Assembly: GCF_014230355.1 (NCBI RefSeq)
Contig: NZ_JACLAX010000003.1
Span: 237,064-301,063 of the forward strand
Reading direction: 5' to 3'
Length of the DNA: 64,000 bases
DNA from: Novosphingobium piscinae
GTDB taxonomy: Bacteria; Pseudomonadota; Alphaproteobacteria; Sphingomonadales; Sphingomonadaceae
The position numbers were made by a program, and so were the translations under genes. Every line of letters begins with the position of its first letter. Within the stretch, counting starts at the first letter, position 1. Under the pieces are notes generated by a model that saw only the letters and a program-made list of their open reading frames with translations, had not been told where the DNA came from and searched no databases. Positions 1 through 7,187 of this stretch are shown here, piece by piece.

Positions 1-112
1 CAGCTGCAAAGGCAGCTGGGGTGAAGGGCTGCCGCTCGGCAGCGGTGGCGGGCGCCACGAATACGAAGGTCGCGCTGGCCGACAGAGCAAGGGCGGTGAA
101 GGAACGGAACAT
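1..112 (-). CDS. Secreted protein, N-terminal part only
   Basis: Reading leftward from an ATG at 112, the first 37 residues form a clear Sec signal peptide (short basic start, Ala/Leu/Val-rich core, ATAA-E cleavage-like end) followed by ERQPFTPAAFAA. The gene runs off the left edge, so its function cannot be read; the stretch after the signal would suit a periplasmic thioredoxin-like protein, but that is a guess. An AGGAGG ribosome site lies 9 nt upstream of the ATG. A GTAACC-N16-CGAA promoter matching those of the nearby sigma factor genes lies at 144-169, so the gene probably belongs to that regulon. Confidence 0.7.
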   Translation of the reverse strand, partial: MFRSFTALALSASATFVFVAPATAAERQPFTPAAFAA

Positions 113-143
113 GGGATAGGGCCTCCTGGGTTGCTGATTCCGG

Positions 144-169
144 TTCGCAACAGGTCCGGTGCCGGTTAC
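144..169 (-). promoter_or_regulatory. SigF-type ECF promoter for the left-edge gene
   Basis: On the minus strand GTAACC (169-164), 16 bases, then CGAA (147-144): identical elements and spacing to the two promoters at 3724-3786. It sits between the ABC permease stop (171) and the secreted-protein start (112), pointing at the latter. The motif is the one I recall as reported for Caulobacter SigF. Confidence 0.75.
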
Positions 170-170
170 A

Positions 171-1262
171 TCAATCAAGCGACCGGGCCTGAGACAGGAT
201 GGCGATCGCGGCCGCGATCACGGTGAAGGCAGCCATTGGCAGCGCCTGCGCAAGTACATCCGTCCCGCCTTCGCCGCGTAGCATCACCCCGGTTGCAGCC
301 CGGATGAAATGCGTGAGCGGAAAGAGATTGCCGATAGCCTGCGCCCAGCCCGGCAGCGTGGCGAAGGGGTAGAGAAACCCCGAAAGCAGCATCGCGGGCA
401 GGTAGAACGCCACGGCGCCCTGCAGCGCAGCCAACTGCGTGCTTGCGCGCGCCGCGATGGCATAACCCAGCACGAGGTGCGCCGTGGCAAACAGCGGCAG
501 GATCGCGGCGAGCGCCAAGGCGTCGCCGCGCACCGGCAGATCGAAGAGCCAGGCCCCCACCGCCATCACCGCAAGGCCCTGTACGCTGCCGATCGCGACA
601 TAGGGCAGCAGCTTGCCAAGCAGCACTTCGCCGCGCGCAACCGGCAGGATCAGCAAGGCTTCCCAGGTGCCGCCTTCACGTTCGCGCGCAAGGCTCAGCG
701 CGCCGAGCATGATCATTGCGATCATCACCGTTACGCCGATCAGGCCCGGCAGGAAGCTCCAGTCGGCACGCGCTGCGGGATTATAGAGCCGCTCGATCCT
801 CAGCCCGGGACTGGAAACCTCGCCGCGCGTCGCAAGGGTGCGCCAGTACGCCGCCTCGATCCGCGCGGTTGCCGCCGAAGCGAGCGCCACGTTGCTTTCA
901 TCGACGACGATGCGAAGCGGACCGCCCTCGGCAAGCGGATTGGCGAAGGACCGGACCTCAGGCAGCTCGACGCCGATCACGGCACCGCCGCGCCTGACCA
1001 GTGCCTCGGCCGATCCGGGTTCGCCGGTGGCGACAATCGCTATGCCCGGCTGCCCGCGCAGTTTCTGCGCAACTGCTGCCGTATCGCTGGCGGTCGACGC
1101 GGCAATGGCCAGGGCTACGGCGGCATTGGGCCGGATCGCAGTGCCGAACAGCACAATCTGGAGCAGCGGCACGATCAGCAGCAGCGTCAGCGCGATCCGC
1201 GTGCGGAGCAACCGTGCCCATTCCACCGCTGCCACAGCGGCGATGCGGCGGAGCCTGCTCAC
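171..1262 (-). CDS. ABC-2 type transporter permease
   Basis: A 363-residue membrane protein with an N-terminal anchor (about 20-45), a soluble domain to about 170, and a block of roughly five hydrophobic segments from 175 to the end. The motif AREREGGTWEALLILPVARG just after the second membrane segment is typical of the ABC-2 (YhhJ/DrrB-like) permease superfamily. Its ATG overlaps the stop of the ATP-binding gene (ATGA at 1262-1259), so the two are translationally coupled and form one exporter. It is the last gene of a four-gene operon with a ketosynthase and a di-iron protein, suggesting it exports the product of those enzymes or inserts it in the envelope. The substrate is unknown. Confidence 0.85.
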   Translation of the reverse strand: MSRLRRIAAVAAVEWARLLRTRIALTLLLIVPLLQIVLFGTAIRPNAAVALAIAASTASDTAAVAQKLRGQPGIAIVATGEPGSAEALVRRGGAVIGVELPEVRSFANPLAEGGPLRIVVDESNVALASAATARIEAAYWRTLATRGEVSSPGLRIERLYNPAARADWSFLPGLIGVTVMIAMIMLGALSLAREREGGTWEALLILPVARGEVLLGKLLPYVAIGSVQGLAVMAVGAWLFDLPVRGDALALAAILPLFATAHLVLGYAIAARASTQLAALQGAVAFYLPAMLLSGFLYPFATLPGWAQAIGNLFPLTHFIRAATGVMLRGEGGTDVLAQALPMAAFTVIAAAIAILSQARSLD

Positions 1263-1969
1263 GCTTGTGCCCGCGCTAGCACGGCGGCTTCGAGCGAGGT
1301 TGCGCCAGCTGCCCCGATCATGGCGGCAGGCGTCGTCCGGGCACTTGCCCGCCCATCGTGGTAGAGCATGATCTGCGGCAGTCGCTCGGCTTCGGCAAGG
1401 TCGTGCGTGCTGACCACGACGGCGCTTCCTGTGCCTGCAAACTGCATGATCCAGCCCCAGAGCGCCGCGCGCGTCACGGCGTCGAGCCCTGCAGTTGGTT
1501 CGTCGAGCAGCAGTAGCGGCGGCGCGTGCAGGACACTGGCGGCAAACTGCACCCGCCGCGCCCAGCCGCCCGAAAGGGTGCCGAAGCGCTGCGCCGTCAC
1601 CGCTTCTAGCCCAAAGCGCGTCAGGGCATCACCCGCTGCTGTGCGGGGCAGACCATGCACCTGCCCATGGAAGTGCAGGTTTTCGATGACGGTGAGCTCG
1701 GGATAGAGCGCCAGTCGCTGGCTCATGTAACCGATCCGCCGCCGATCGATGCGGCCCGCCCGGATCGCGGCGCCCAGCACGGTGCCGGAACCGGTGTCAG
1801 GCGTGACCAGCCCGGCGAGCATCCGCAGCGTGGTCGTCTTGCCGCCGCCATTAGCGCCAACAAGGCCGAGCAGATCGCCGGCAACGAGGCGGATCGTCAC
1901 GTCGCACACGACTTCGCGGCCGCCGAAGGCCTTCGCCAGACCGCGGACCTCGACTAGCGGCTCAGCCAT
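1259..1969 (-). CDS. ABC transporter ATP-binding protein
   Basis: A 236-residue ATPase with every hallmark: Walker A GANGGGKTT (38-46), Q-loop SQ (83-84), signature LSGGW (132-136), Walker B LLLLDEP (152-158) and switch His 189. The ATG at 1969 was chosen because the family start MAEPLVEVRGLAKAFGG begins there and it overlaps the ketosynthase stop by 8 bases (ATGGCTGA); a longer in-frame extension would lie inside the ketosynthase gene. It pairs with the downstream ABC-2 permease as an exporter. Sequence type is that of drug, polysaccharide or lipid exporters; substrate not determinable. Confidence 0.9.
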   Translation of the reverse strand: MAEPLVEVRGLAKAFGGREVVCDVTIRLVAGDLLGLVGANGGGKTTTLRMLAGLVTPDTGSGTVLGAAIRAGRIDRRRIGYMSQRLALYPELTVIENLHFHGQVHGLPRTAAGDALTRFGLEAVTAQRFGTLSGGWARRVQFAASVLHAPPLLLLDEPTAGLDAVTRAALWGWIMQFAGTGSAVVVSTHDLAEAERLPQIMLYHDGRASARTTPAAMIGAAGATSLEAAVLARAQA

Positions 1970-3002
1970 GGTTTTGGCGATAGGCGAAACCGCCATACAT
2001 GTGCTTGCTGGCTTCCGCGCCGAGCACGACGATGTCCTCCCCCGGCGCGGCGCTGGCCCTGAGCGTATCAAGCGCTATCCAGATCGCCGCCGATCCGGTG
2101 TTGCCGATCCTGTCCGCCTGCACGAAAACCTGCTCTGGCGGGAGCGCGAAATGCGCCGCGGCGAGCATGCCGATCCGCCCGCTGACCTGATGCGGGACGA
2201 CATGGCACGCAGCCTCGATCCCGAAACCCTGCGCGGCTGCGGCATCGCGCCCGGCATCGAACAGCCGGTGGCCTTCTGCGCGGATCGCCGCAAAATCATG
2301 ATCGAAGCGGTGCTGGCGATGCTGGCGAGAAATCCCGGGTGCGCGCCCGCTGCCCAGCGCGCCGAACCATGCCGCTTCAATCGACGAGTGGCCCGCTTCG
2401 AAGGCGCCGACGATCACCGCGCCGGCCCCGTCGCCCATCTGCACCATGTTGACGATTTGGTCCGCCTCGGCATCAAGCGAGGCCGGGTCGAAGAACAGCG
2501 ATCCTGTCTCCGAACCCACGATTGCAATCGGCCCCGAGCCCGTGGCGATCAGCCCAAACGCGATCATCAGCGCATTGGCAAAGCCGGTGCAGGCCTGTCG
2601 CAATTCGACATGCGGCCCCTGATACCCGAGTTGGTCCGCAACCACGGCGACATTGGCGGGCAGGGGCTGATCGGGTGTCGTGGTGTGGCCGATCAGGTAG
2701 GCAAGATCATGGGGCTTAAGTCCCGCGTCCGAAAGCGCCGCGCGCACCGCCTTTGCTGCGAGCGCCGCGTTGGAATCGCCGGGACGCGGTGTTTCGTCGG
2801 GCGCGGCGAAATCACGGCACAGATGGCGGCCTTCGATCCCGAGCCGCTGCGCGATGGCCGCCGCCTCGCGCGTCCGGGCAAAGCCGAAGCGCTGGTGGAT
2901 CATCGCAATCAGATCAGTGGTCGCGATTGCGTTTCCCGGCAGCGCTTGGCCGCTGCCGAGCACGGCGATCCGGCCGCGTGAAAGCCAGGGTGCGCCGTTC
3001 AC
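1962..3002 (-). CDS. 3-oxoacyl-ACP synthase III family protein
   Basis: A 346-residue thiolase-fold condensing enzyme. The catalytic triad of KAS III is present: Cys138 in RQACTG, His271 in VVPHQVSGR and Asn301 in RIGNTGS. Family members condense an acyl-CoA or acyl-ACP with malonyl-ACP, or esterify acyl groups. The sequence is not obviously housekeeping FabH: it has a long N-terminal insert and sits between a di-iron protein and an ABC exporter rather than in a fab operon. The start is a GTG at 3002 overlapping the upstream stop (GTGA). It probably makes a specialised fatty-acid-derived product under stress control; the product is unknown. Confidence 0.85.
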   Translation of the reverse strand: MNGAPWLSRGRIAVLGSGQALPGNAIATTDLIAMIHQRFGFARTREAAAIAQRLGIEGRHLCRDFAAPDETPRPGDSNAALAAKAVRAALSDAGLKPHDLAYLIGHTTTPDQPLPANVAVVADQLGYQGPHVELRQACTGFANALMIAFGLIATGSGPIAIVGSETGSLFFDPASLDAEADQIVNMVQMGDGAGAVIVGAFEAGHSSIEAAWFGALGSGRAPGISRQHRQHRFDHDFAAIRAEGHRLFDAGRDAAAAQGFGIEAACHVVPHQVSGRIGMLAAAHFALPPEQVFVQADRIGNTGSAAIWIALDTLRASAAPGEDIVVLGAEASKHMYGGFAYRQNHG

Positions 3003-3676
3003 GGGCGGAGCAACCCTGGCGAAAGCGCCGCAAGGTCTGCCTGCAGCCGCGCCGGATCGACCGCCAGATCCTCGAAGGCATCGGCCGCGAGCATGATGAC
3101 ATCGGCCAACGCCACGCGCGCTGCATGGGCAACGTCCTCGAACGTCTTGCCATTGGCGCGCGCCAGGACGAGCGACCGGCTGAGCCGGACATGCCGCGTC
3201 TCGTCCAGCCGGATGCGCGCGAGCCTGTCCGCCACGCTCCGATCTTCGGCAACAGGCGAACCAGGCCGCAGCAACCGGCTGAGGATCAGGCAGACTCCGG
3301 CGTCTATGGCGGCGATCCGCGCGAGGTGCGCGCATGTCGAACCGCGCCCAAGATCGATATGAAAGCGCCGCGCCGCCCGGCGCAAGGCCGCCACTTCGAC
3401 GGGCGGCAGGCTTTCGGCAAGGCCATAGAGCAAGCGGTCGTGAACGCGCTCCTCGGCGGCGATTTCCCTGAGCGCTCGCGCGGCCGCCAGATCGCTGTCC
3501 CTTGCCGCCAGGCCATCGAAGGCGATCGCCGCCGCCTCCTCGCCGCAGCCGAGCAGCGGCACCAAGGTTGCGAGCGCCTCTGCCGAACGGTCGCCAAGCC
3601 GGACCTCGATCGGCCCTACGCGCGCTGCCCGGTCCGTTTTGCCGAAGCAGAAGGTCGTTCTGACCGACGGGATCAT
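2999..3676 (-). CDS. Ferritin-like di-iron protein (putative oxygenase)
   Basis: A 225-residue, mostly helical, cytoplasmic protein. Two paired metal motifs suit a ferritin-like di-iron site: E-x2-H in EIAAEERVHD (71-80) and DETRH (158-162), with a further Glu pair at 46-47. Ferritin-like di-iron enzymes include AurF-type N-oxygenases and hydroxylases, so an oxidative tailoring role beside the ketosynthase is plausible; a peroxide or metal-handling role is the alternative. First gene of the operon, ATG at 3676 with GGAG 11 nt upstream, and a SigF-type promoter at 3724-3749 pointing at it. I do not recognise a specific family. Confidence 0.65.
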   Translation of the reverse strand: MIPSVRTTFCFGKTDRAARVGPIEVRLGDRSAEALATLVPLLGCGEEAAAIAFDGLAARDSDLAAARALREIAAEERVHDRLLYGLAESLPPVEVAALRRAARRFHIDLGRGSTCAHLARIAAIDAGVCLILSRLLRPGSPVAEDRSVADRLARIRLDETRHVRLSRSLVLARANGKTFEDVAHAARVALADVIMLAADAFEDLAVDPARLQADLAALSPGLLRP

Positions 3677-3723
3677 CTCTCGCGCGCTCCGATCTGTTCA
3701 AAAGGCGTTGATCTGCCTAGTGC

Positions 3724-3749
3724 TTCGCAGAGGCATCGCGCGCGGTTAC
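3724..3749 (-). promoter_or_regulatory. SigF-type promoter for the di-iron/KAS III/ABC operon
   Basis: Minus-strand GTAACC (3749-3744), exactly 16 bases, CGAA (3727-3724). It is the mirror image of the plus-strand promoter at 3761-3786; the two -35 elements face away from each other 11 bases apart. The predicted start of transcription lies about 40 nt before the ATG at 3676. Confidence 0.8.
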
Positions 3750-3760
3750 ACCTTGCAGGC

Positions 3761-3786
3761 GTAACCGGAGTGCGACCTGACACGAA
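3761..3786 (+). promoter_or_regulatory. SigF-type autoregulatory promoter of the sigma factor gene
   Basis: GTAACC (3761-3766), 16 bases, CGAA (3783-3786), ending 11 nt before the GTG start at 3798, so the transcript would have a very short leader. Same elements and spacing as the sites at 3724-3749 and 144-169. ECF sigma genes commonly transcribe themselves. Confidence 0.8.
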
Positions 3787-3797
3787 GGGCACTTCGC

Positions 3798-4328
3798 GTG
3801 GCATCGGACGAAGCAGCGCTGCAATCGCTGATGCAGGCGAGCATGGCGGGCGATTCGCGGGCGCATCGTGCCCTGCTCGGCGCGTTGATCCCGGTGCTGC
3901 GGCGCTACTTTGCAAGGAAAGGCGTGAACGATGCCGACATTGACGATCTGGTGCAGATGACGCTGATTGCGGTGCACGAACGCGGCGATACCTATGATCC
4001 GGGAAAGCCGTTTGCGCCCTGGGTCTATGCGATTGCGCGCTACAAGATGATCGATCAGTTCCGCCGCAGGCGAAACCACATCGGGCTTGATGACATTGGC
4101 GAGCTCGCCGAGGAGCGTGATTTCAGTGAGGCCCTGACCGCCAGACTGGATGTCGATGCACATCTGGCCAGAATTCCGGAGAAGCAGGCAGCAGCGGTGC
4201 GTGCGATCCGGATCGAGCAGCTCAGCGTAGCAGAAACCGCCGCACGCGACGGGCTGTCCCCGTCCGACATCAAGATTTCGGTCCATCGCGGACTGAAGGC
4301 GCTTGCCAAGCGAGTTCTCCGCAAGTGA
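3798..4328 (+). CDS. sigF: ECF RNA polymerase sigma factor, SigF-like
   Basis: A 176-residue sigma-70 family protein with only regions 2 and 4. Region 2 runs about 15-93 and contains DIDDLVQMTLIAVHER, KPFAPWVYAIARYKMIDQF and a basic RRRR; region 4 (about 125-172) ends in an HTH with LSPSDIKISVHRGLKAL. It starts at GTG 3798 and its stop overlaps the anti-sigma start (GTGA). The pairing with a DUF1109/NrsF protein and the GTAACC-N16-CGAA promoter match Caulobacter SigF, which responds to heavy metals such as chromate or cadmium. Likely targets visible here are itself, the divergent four-gene operon and the left-edge gene. Confidence 0.85.
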   Translation: MASDEAALQSLMQASMAGDSRAHRALLGALIPVLRRYFARKGVNDADIDDLVQMTLIAVHERGDTYDPGKPFAPWVYAIARYKMIDQFRRRRNHIGLDDIGELAEERDFSEALTARLDVDAHLARIPEKQAAAVRAIRIEQLSVAETAARDGLSPSDIKISVHRGLKALAKRVLRK

Positions 4329-4966
4329 CCGACCTCGACAACCTCGTTGACCGGCTCGCCGCGCAGCATCGCCGCACGCCACCGCTCGGGCTGCCGAGCC
4401 GGGTGGCGAACGCGGCGCTGCTCGGCGGCGCGGTCACACTTGCGCTGGTGTTCATCTGGGGTCTGCGGCCGGATCTCGCTGCCGCCAGCGCGACCTCGGG
4501 CTTCTGGATCAAGCTGGGGTTCGGGGCAGGCTTTGCCGTGGCCGGGCTGGCCGGGCTGGAGGCCCTGTTCAGACCGGAGCGTCCCATGCCGCGCCGGCTC
4601 TGGCTCGCTGCCATCCCGGTTGCCGTCATCGTATTCGCCGCCATCAGGGAAGTCGCCACCGTTCCCGTTACGCAGCTGGGGGCGCTGTGGCTGGGCAAGA
4701 CCGCGCTGGTATGCCCCTTCTCGATCGCTGCTCTTGCTGCCGTTCCGGCGATGGCCCTGATCCTTGCGGGCAAGCGCTCTGCGCCGACGCGGCTCAGGCT
4801 CGCCGGCGGCGTCATCGGACTTGCTTCTGGCGGCATCTCGGCAACGCTCTATGCGCTGCATTGCCCGGAAACCGGAATGTTGTTCGTCGCCACTTGGTAT
4901 CTGATCGGGATCGTGCTTGCGACGGGGATCGGTGCGATTTGCGGCCCGCGTCTGCTCAGATGGTAA
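4325..4966 (+). CDS. nrsF: NrsF-family (DUF1109) membrane anti-sigma factor
   Basis: A 213-residue polytopic inner-membrane protein with about six hydrophobic segments (roughly 30-48, 60-80, 92-110, 125-147, 158-177, 185-206) and a short cytosolic N-terminus that would bind the sigma factor. Two cysteines in Cys-Pro pairs, Cys130 (LVCPFS) and Cys180 (LHCPET), correspond to the pair I recall as essential for stress sensing in Caulobacter NrsF. Starts at GTG 4325, overlapping the sigma gene stop, so both are made together and SigF is held inactive until the membrane sensor is perturbed. Confidence 0.85.
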   Translation: MTDLDNLVDRLAAQHRRTPPLGLPSRVANAALLGGAVTLALVFIWGLRPDLAAASATSGFWIKLGFGAGFAVAGLAGLEALFRPERPMPRRLWLAAIPVAVIVFAAIREVATVPVTQLGALWLGKTALVCPFSIAALAAVPAMALILAGKRSAPTRLRLAGGVIGLASGGISATLYALHCPETGMLFVATWYLIGIVLATGIGAICGPRLLRW

Positions 4967-5301
4967 GCAATTTGGCAGTAATCGATGCAAGCTGTTGAGA
5001 CTGCACAGGCAACGACTGCGGTGTTCGGACACATGCGCGGACGCTGAATGTCGAGTATCGGCGAGGAATCTGCCGTTGGGCGCAACGTAGAAGGGCGTCG
5101 GCTTCGTCCCGACTTTTGCAGTCTCGGGACAAAGTTGAGATGGCTCATTCAGGGAAGAGCTCCGTCTAAACCTTAGCGGCCGATTGAGGGCGTTGCGACT
5201 AGCGCAGCGCCGCCCATAGACAGCTTGGGCTGCGCAAACCGTCGATCTATTTTTTGAATCAATGACACAAAAGTAATCGCTTCACTCGATTATGATTTCC
5301 C
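4967..5301. other. Intergenic stretch, start of lower-GC DNA
   Basis: 335 bases with no convincing gene. Base composition drops towards the right-hand end (runs such as ATTTTTTGAATC near 5249), marking the transition into accessory DNA. No terminator or repeat stood out. Confidence 0.5.
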
Positions 5302-5508
5302 TCACAGGTCCACGACTGCCCCGTGAGGAGCCTTAGCACCATACCGGGGAGCCAGAGCCTCCACGATGCCGCAGAGGGCCTCATAGTCGACCACAAGGTT
5401 TGTCAGCTTGCCGCTCTCGGCTGGACCAGAGAGGATCAAGGCTCCCTCGCCCATGTCGTGAACGCTCAGAGCCTCTTGCCCCTCAGTACGGATGATAAGA
5501 TCGCGCAT
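5302..5508 (-). CDS. Small hypothetical protein
   Basis: A 68-residue protein beginning MRDLIIRTEGQEALSVHDM. No signal peptide or membrane segment; predicted mixed strand/helix, acidic middle. Only a weak GGGA precedes the ATG at 5508. It lies alone at the edge of the low-GC accessory region, and I recognise no family. It could be a spurious frame, but its composition is protein-like and no better frame overlaps it. Confidence 0.4.
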   Translation of the reverse strand: MRDLIIRTEGQEALSVHDMGEGALILSGPAESGKLTNLVVDYEALCGIVEALAPRYGAKAPHGAVVDL

Positions 5509-5616
5509 GATGTATCCCGTCCGATTGATCTACGTGCCACCACAGCAAATGGCGACAGGCGGTATTTGACACACAATTATACACAGACAAAGCACTTTTA
5601 GTTCCACAATTGCGGA

Positions 5617-6135
5617 CTATCCGCATATGTTCCGTACCTTTTCATTGAGCACCAAGAAAATTCTTTTGCTCATGAGAGTTTCTGTTGCCAAACCTTCGCC
5701 ATCATCGGCGCCATTTTGGTTATAGGCGACCAAGAAGCGTGATCCATCGGCGTCAATCCACTGTAACGATATACCCGAGTATGCGACCGCACCCGAGGCG
5801 CCGGGAGCCGCATAGTTCACACGGGTCACGCCTGGATTGCCGTAGGAGTTCTGTGCCACTGTGGCGGCCCGTGAGAATTTACTGAATCCCAACCCAAGCG
5901 GGCGCGACACCATCTCTACGGCGCCCCCACAGCCGCTAACCTCTATCGTGCCGTTGCTTAGAGTAGTTAGGTCCTTATCTGAGCCTGAAAGCACGTCCGC
6001 TGTCCTGGAGAGGATCGCGCGGGCCTCCGCTAACGGCATTCCTAACCTAACGCCCCCTATTTCCCTCCCCTCAGCACACAAGGGCGAGCAGAGAACGGAA
6101 ACAGATAGAGCAGCCAATACCGCACGAAGCGCCAT
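5617..6135 (-). CDS. Hypothetical secreted protein
   Basis: A 172-residue protein with a Sec signal peptide (MALRAVLAALSVSVLCSPLCA, cleavage near residue 21) and a strong ribosome site GGGGAGG 5 nt before the ATG. The mature part contains IGGVRLGMPLAEARAIL, a short repeat-like motif often seen in small periplasmic proteins, then a beta-rich stretch with three Cys (one mid-protein, one at the C-terminal end). No enzyme motif seen. The gene precedes a serine recombinase on the same strand of a region with lower GC than the flanks, so it is likely acquired cargo. Confidence 0.6.
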   Translation of the reverse strand: MALRAVLAALSVSVLCSPLCAEGREIGGVRLGMPLAEARAILSRTADVLSGSDKDLTTLSNGTIEVSGCGGAVEMVSRPLGLGFSKFSRAATVAQNSYGNPGVTRVNYAAPGASGAVAYSGISLQWIDADGSRFLVAYNQNGADDGEGLATETLMSKRIFLVLNEKVRNICG

Positions 6136-6175
6136 AGTCGCCTCCCCAAGGTGGGCCGACGACTAGAGCTAGCCG

Positions 6176-6757
6176 TCAAGCTACAGCCGCACAGTACCTT
6201 GTGACAGTAGCCTTAGACAGGCCAAATTGTTCGCAAGTCTCTCGGATACTAGCCCCGTTATCCTTACGCCACGCGACGACCTCAGCAGCGTTTGCAGCCT
6301 TCGGGCGACCTAGGCTCTCCTTGCCCTTATGCGTTCGTCCTGTCGCCTTGAGAGCCTCCCGCGCAGCCTCCCGACCAGCGTCACAGCGTTCCTTGATCCT
6401 CTGGCGCTCAAGGTCTGCAATCTGTGCGAGGACAGCCACGACAATCTCCCCAGCTCCTCGCCCGATTGGACCAAGCCCACGAACGTCCAGAGTTACCCCC
6501 ATGTCCAGCAACCGGCGCACCATTGCTTGCACGTCTAGAGCATCGCGCCCCAGCCGATCCAGTGCATAGAGACACAGAGTATCCCCTTCGCGCACGTATG
6601 ACAGGAGCTTTGCGAAGCCGGGACGATCCTCGGCCTTGGTAGACCCGCTAACCCCTACGTCCTCAAACTCCCGGTCAAAACTCCCCCCGAGCGCCAGACG
6701 CTGCGCTTCTACGCTCTGGTCCCCAGTGCTGACACGGTAGTAGGCAATCCGGCTCAT
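6176..6757 (-). CDS. Serine recombinase (resolvase/invertase family)
   Basis: A 193-residue small serine recombinase. The N-terminal catalytic domain has YYRVSTGDQ with the nucleophile at Ser10 and Arg8, and the conserved LYALDRLGRDALDV segment; the C-terminal part (about 140-193) carries HKGKESLGRPKA and an HTH (SIRETCEQFGLSKATVTRY). Such proteins do site-specific inversion or resolution of transposons and plasmids. The ATG at 6757 was chosen over upstream starts because the family begins at MSRIAYYRVS and GAGG lies 8 nt upstream. An AT-rich palindrome (6781-6795) just upstream may be an operator. Confidence 0.85.
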   Translation of the reverse strand: MSRIAYYRVSTGDQSVEAQRLALGGSFDREFEDVGVSGSTKAEDRPGFAKLLSYVREGDTLCLYALDRLGRDALDVQAMVRRLLDMGVTLDVRGLGPIGRGAGEIVVAVLAQIADLERQRIKERCDAGREAAREALKATGRTHKGKESLGRPKAANAAEVVAWRKDNGASIRETCEQFGLSKATVTRYCAAVA

Positions 6758-6780
6758 ATCTGCCTCACATGGATCAAAAG

Positions 6781-6795
6781 ATATAATGACTATAT
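6781..6795. promoter_or_regulatory. AT-rich palindrome upstream of the recombinase
   Basis: ATATA-ATGAC-TATAT, a 15-base inverted repeat 24 nt ahead of the recombinase ATG and overlapping its likely -10 region. Position suits autoregulation; no further support. Confidence 0.35.
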
Positions 6796-7187
6796 GAGAC
6801 ATCATCATAATCCTGTCAACATATCTTTTGAGACACCTTGGAGCATCCCGGAGACCCCCCCTCACAACTTACAAGTTTTGAGTCATGCCCGGTGAGGCCG
6901 ACAATGTCTGGCGCAATGCCAAACGCCTAACCCCTGCCTCCCGAAGGCAGGGCGCCAAATGTGCAAAGGCTTAACCGTGGTTGCTAGCTACGGAGGCGCT
7001 GACATCGAGACACCTACGCCCCCGAGTGGCGCGGGTCCCGTTTTGGCCTTCGGGTCCCATGCGGGTCCCATCTAGCGAGAGCGTAAGGATACCCCGAGTG
7101 ATTGCGAGGGCGTTTCAAAAAAGCCGCTAAAGCCTCGCGTTGTTGGTTGTTGTTCCAACCGGCAAAGGCAGAGTGAGGCCTCAAAAA
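6796..7187. other. Intergenic stretch with CGGGTCCC repeats
   Basis: About 390 bases without a gene. The notable content is three direct copies of CGGGTCCC at 7032, 7051 and 7062, the last two within an 11-base repeat GCGGGTCCCAT. Such arrays can be arm-type recombinase sites. No tRNA gene was seen. Confidence 0.5.
7032..7069 (+). repeat. Three direct CGGGTCCC repeats
   Basis: Copies at 7032-7039, 7051-7058 and 7062-7069, same orientation, in the non-coding stretch between the serine recombinase and an unknown gene. Possible recombinase-binding or replication iterons; function not shown. Confidence 0.55.

Noticed and set aside
3724..3786. Ordinary inverted repeat / terminator between the divergent operons
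   Set aside because: GGTTAC...GTAACC is an inverted pair of -35 elements, each with its own CGAA 16 bases on, so promoters explain it better.
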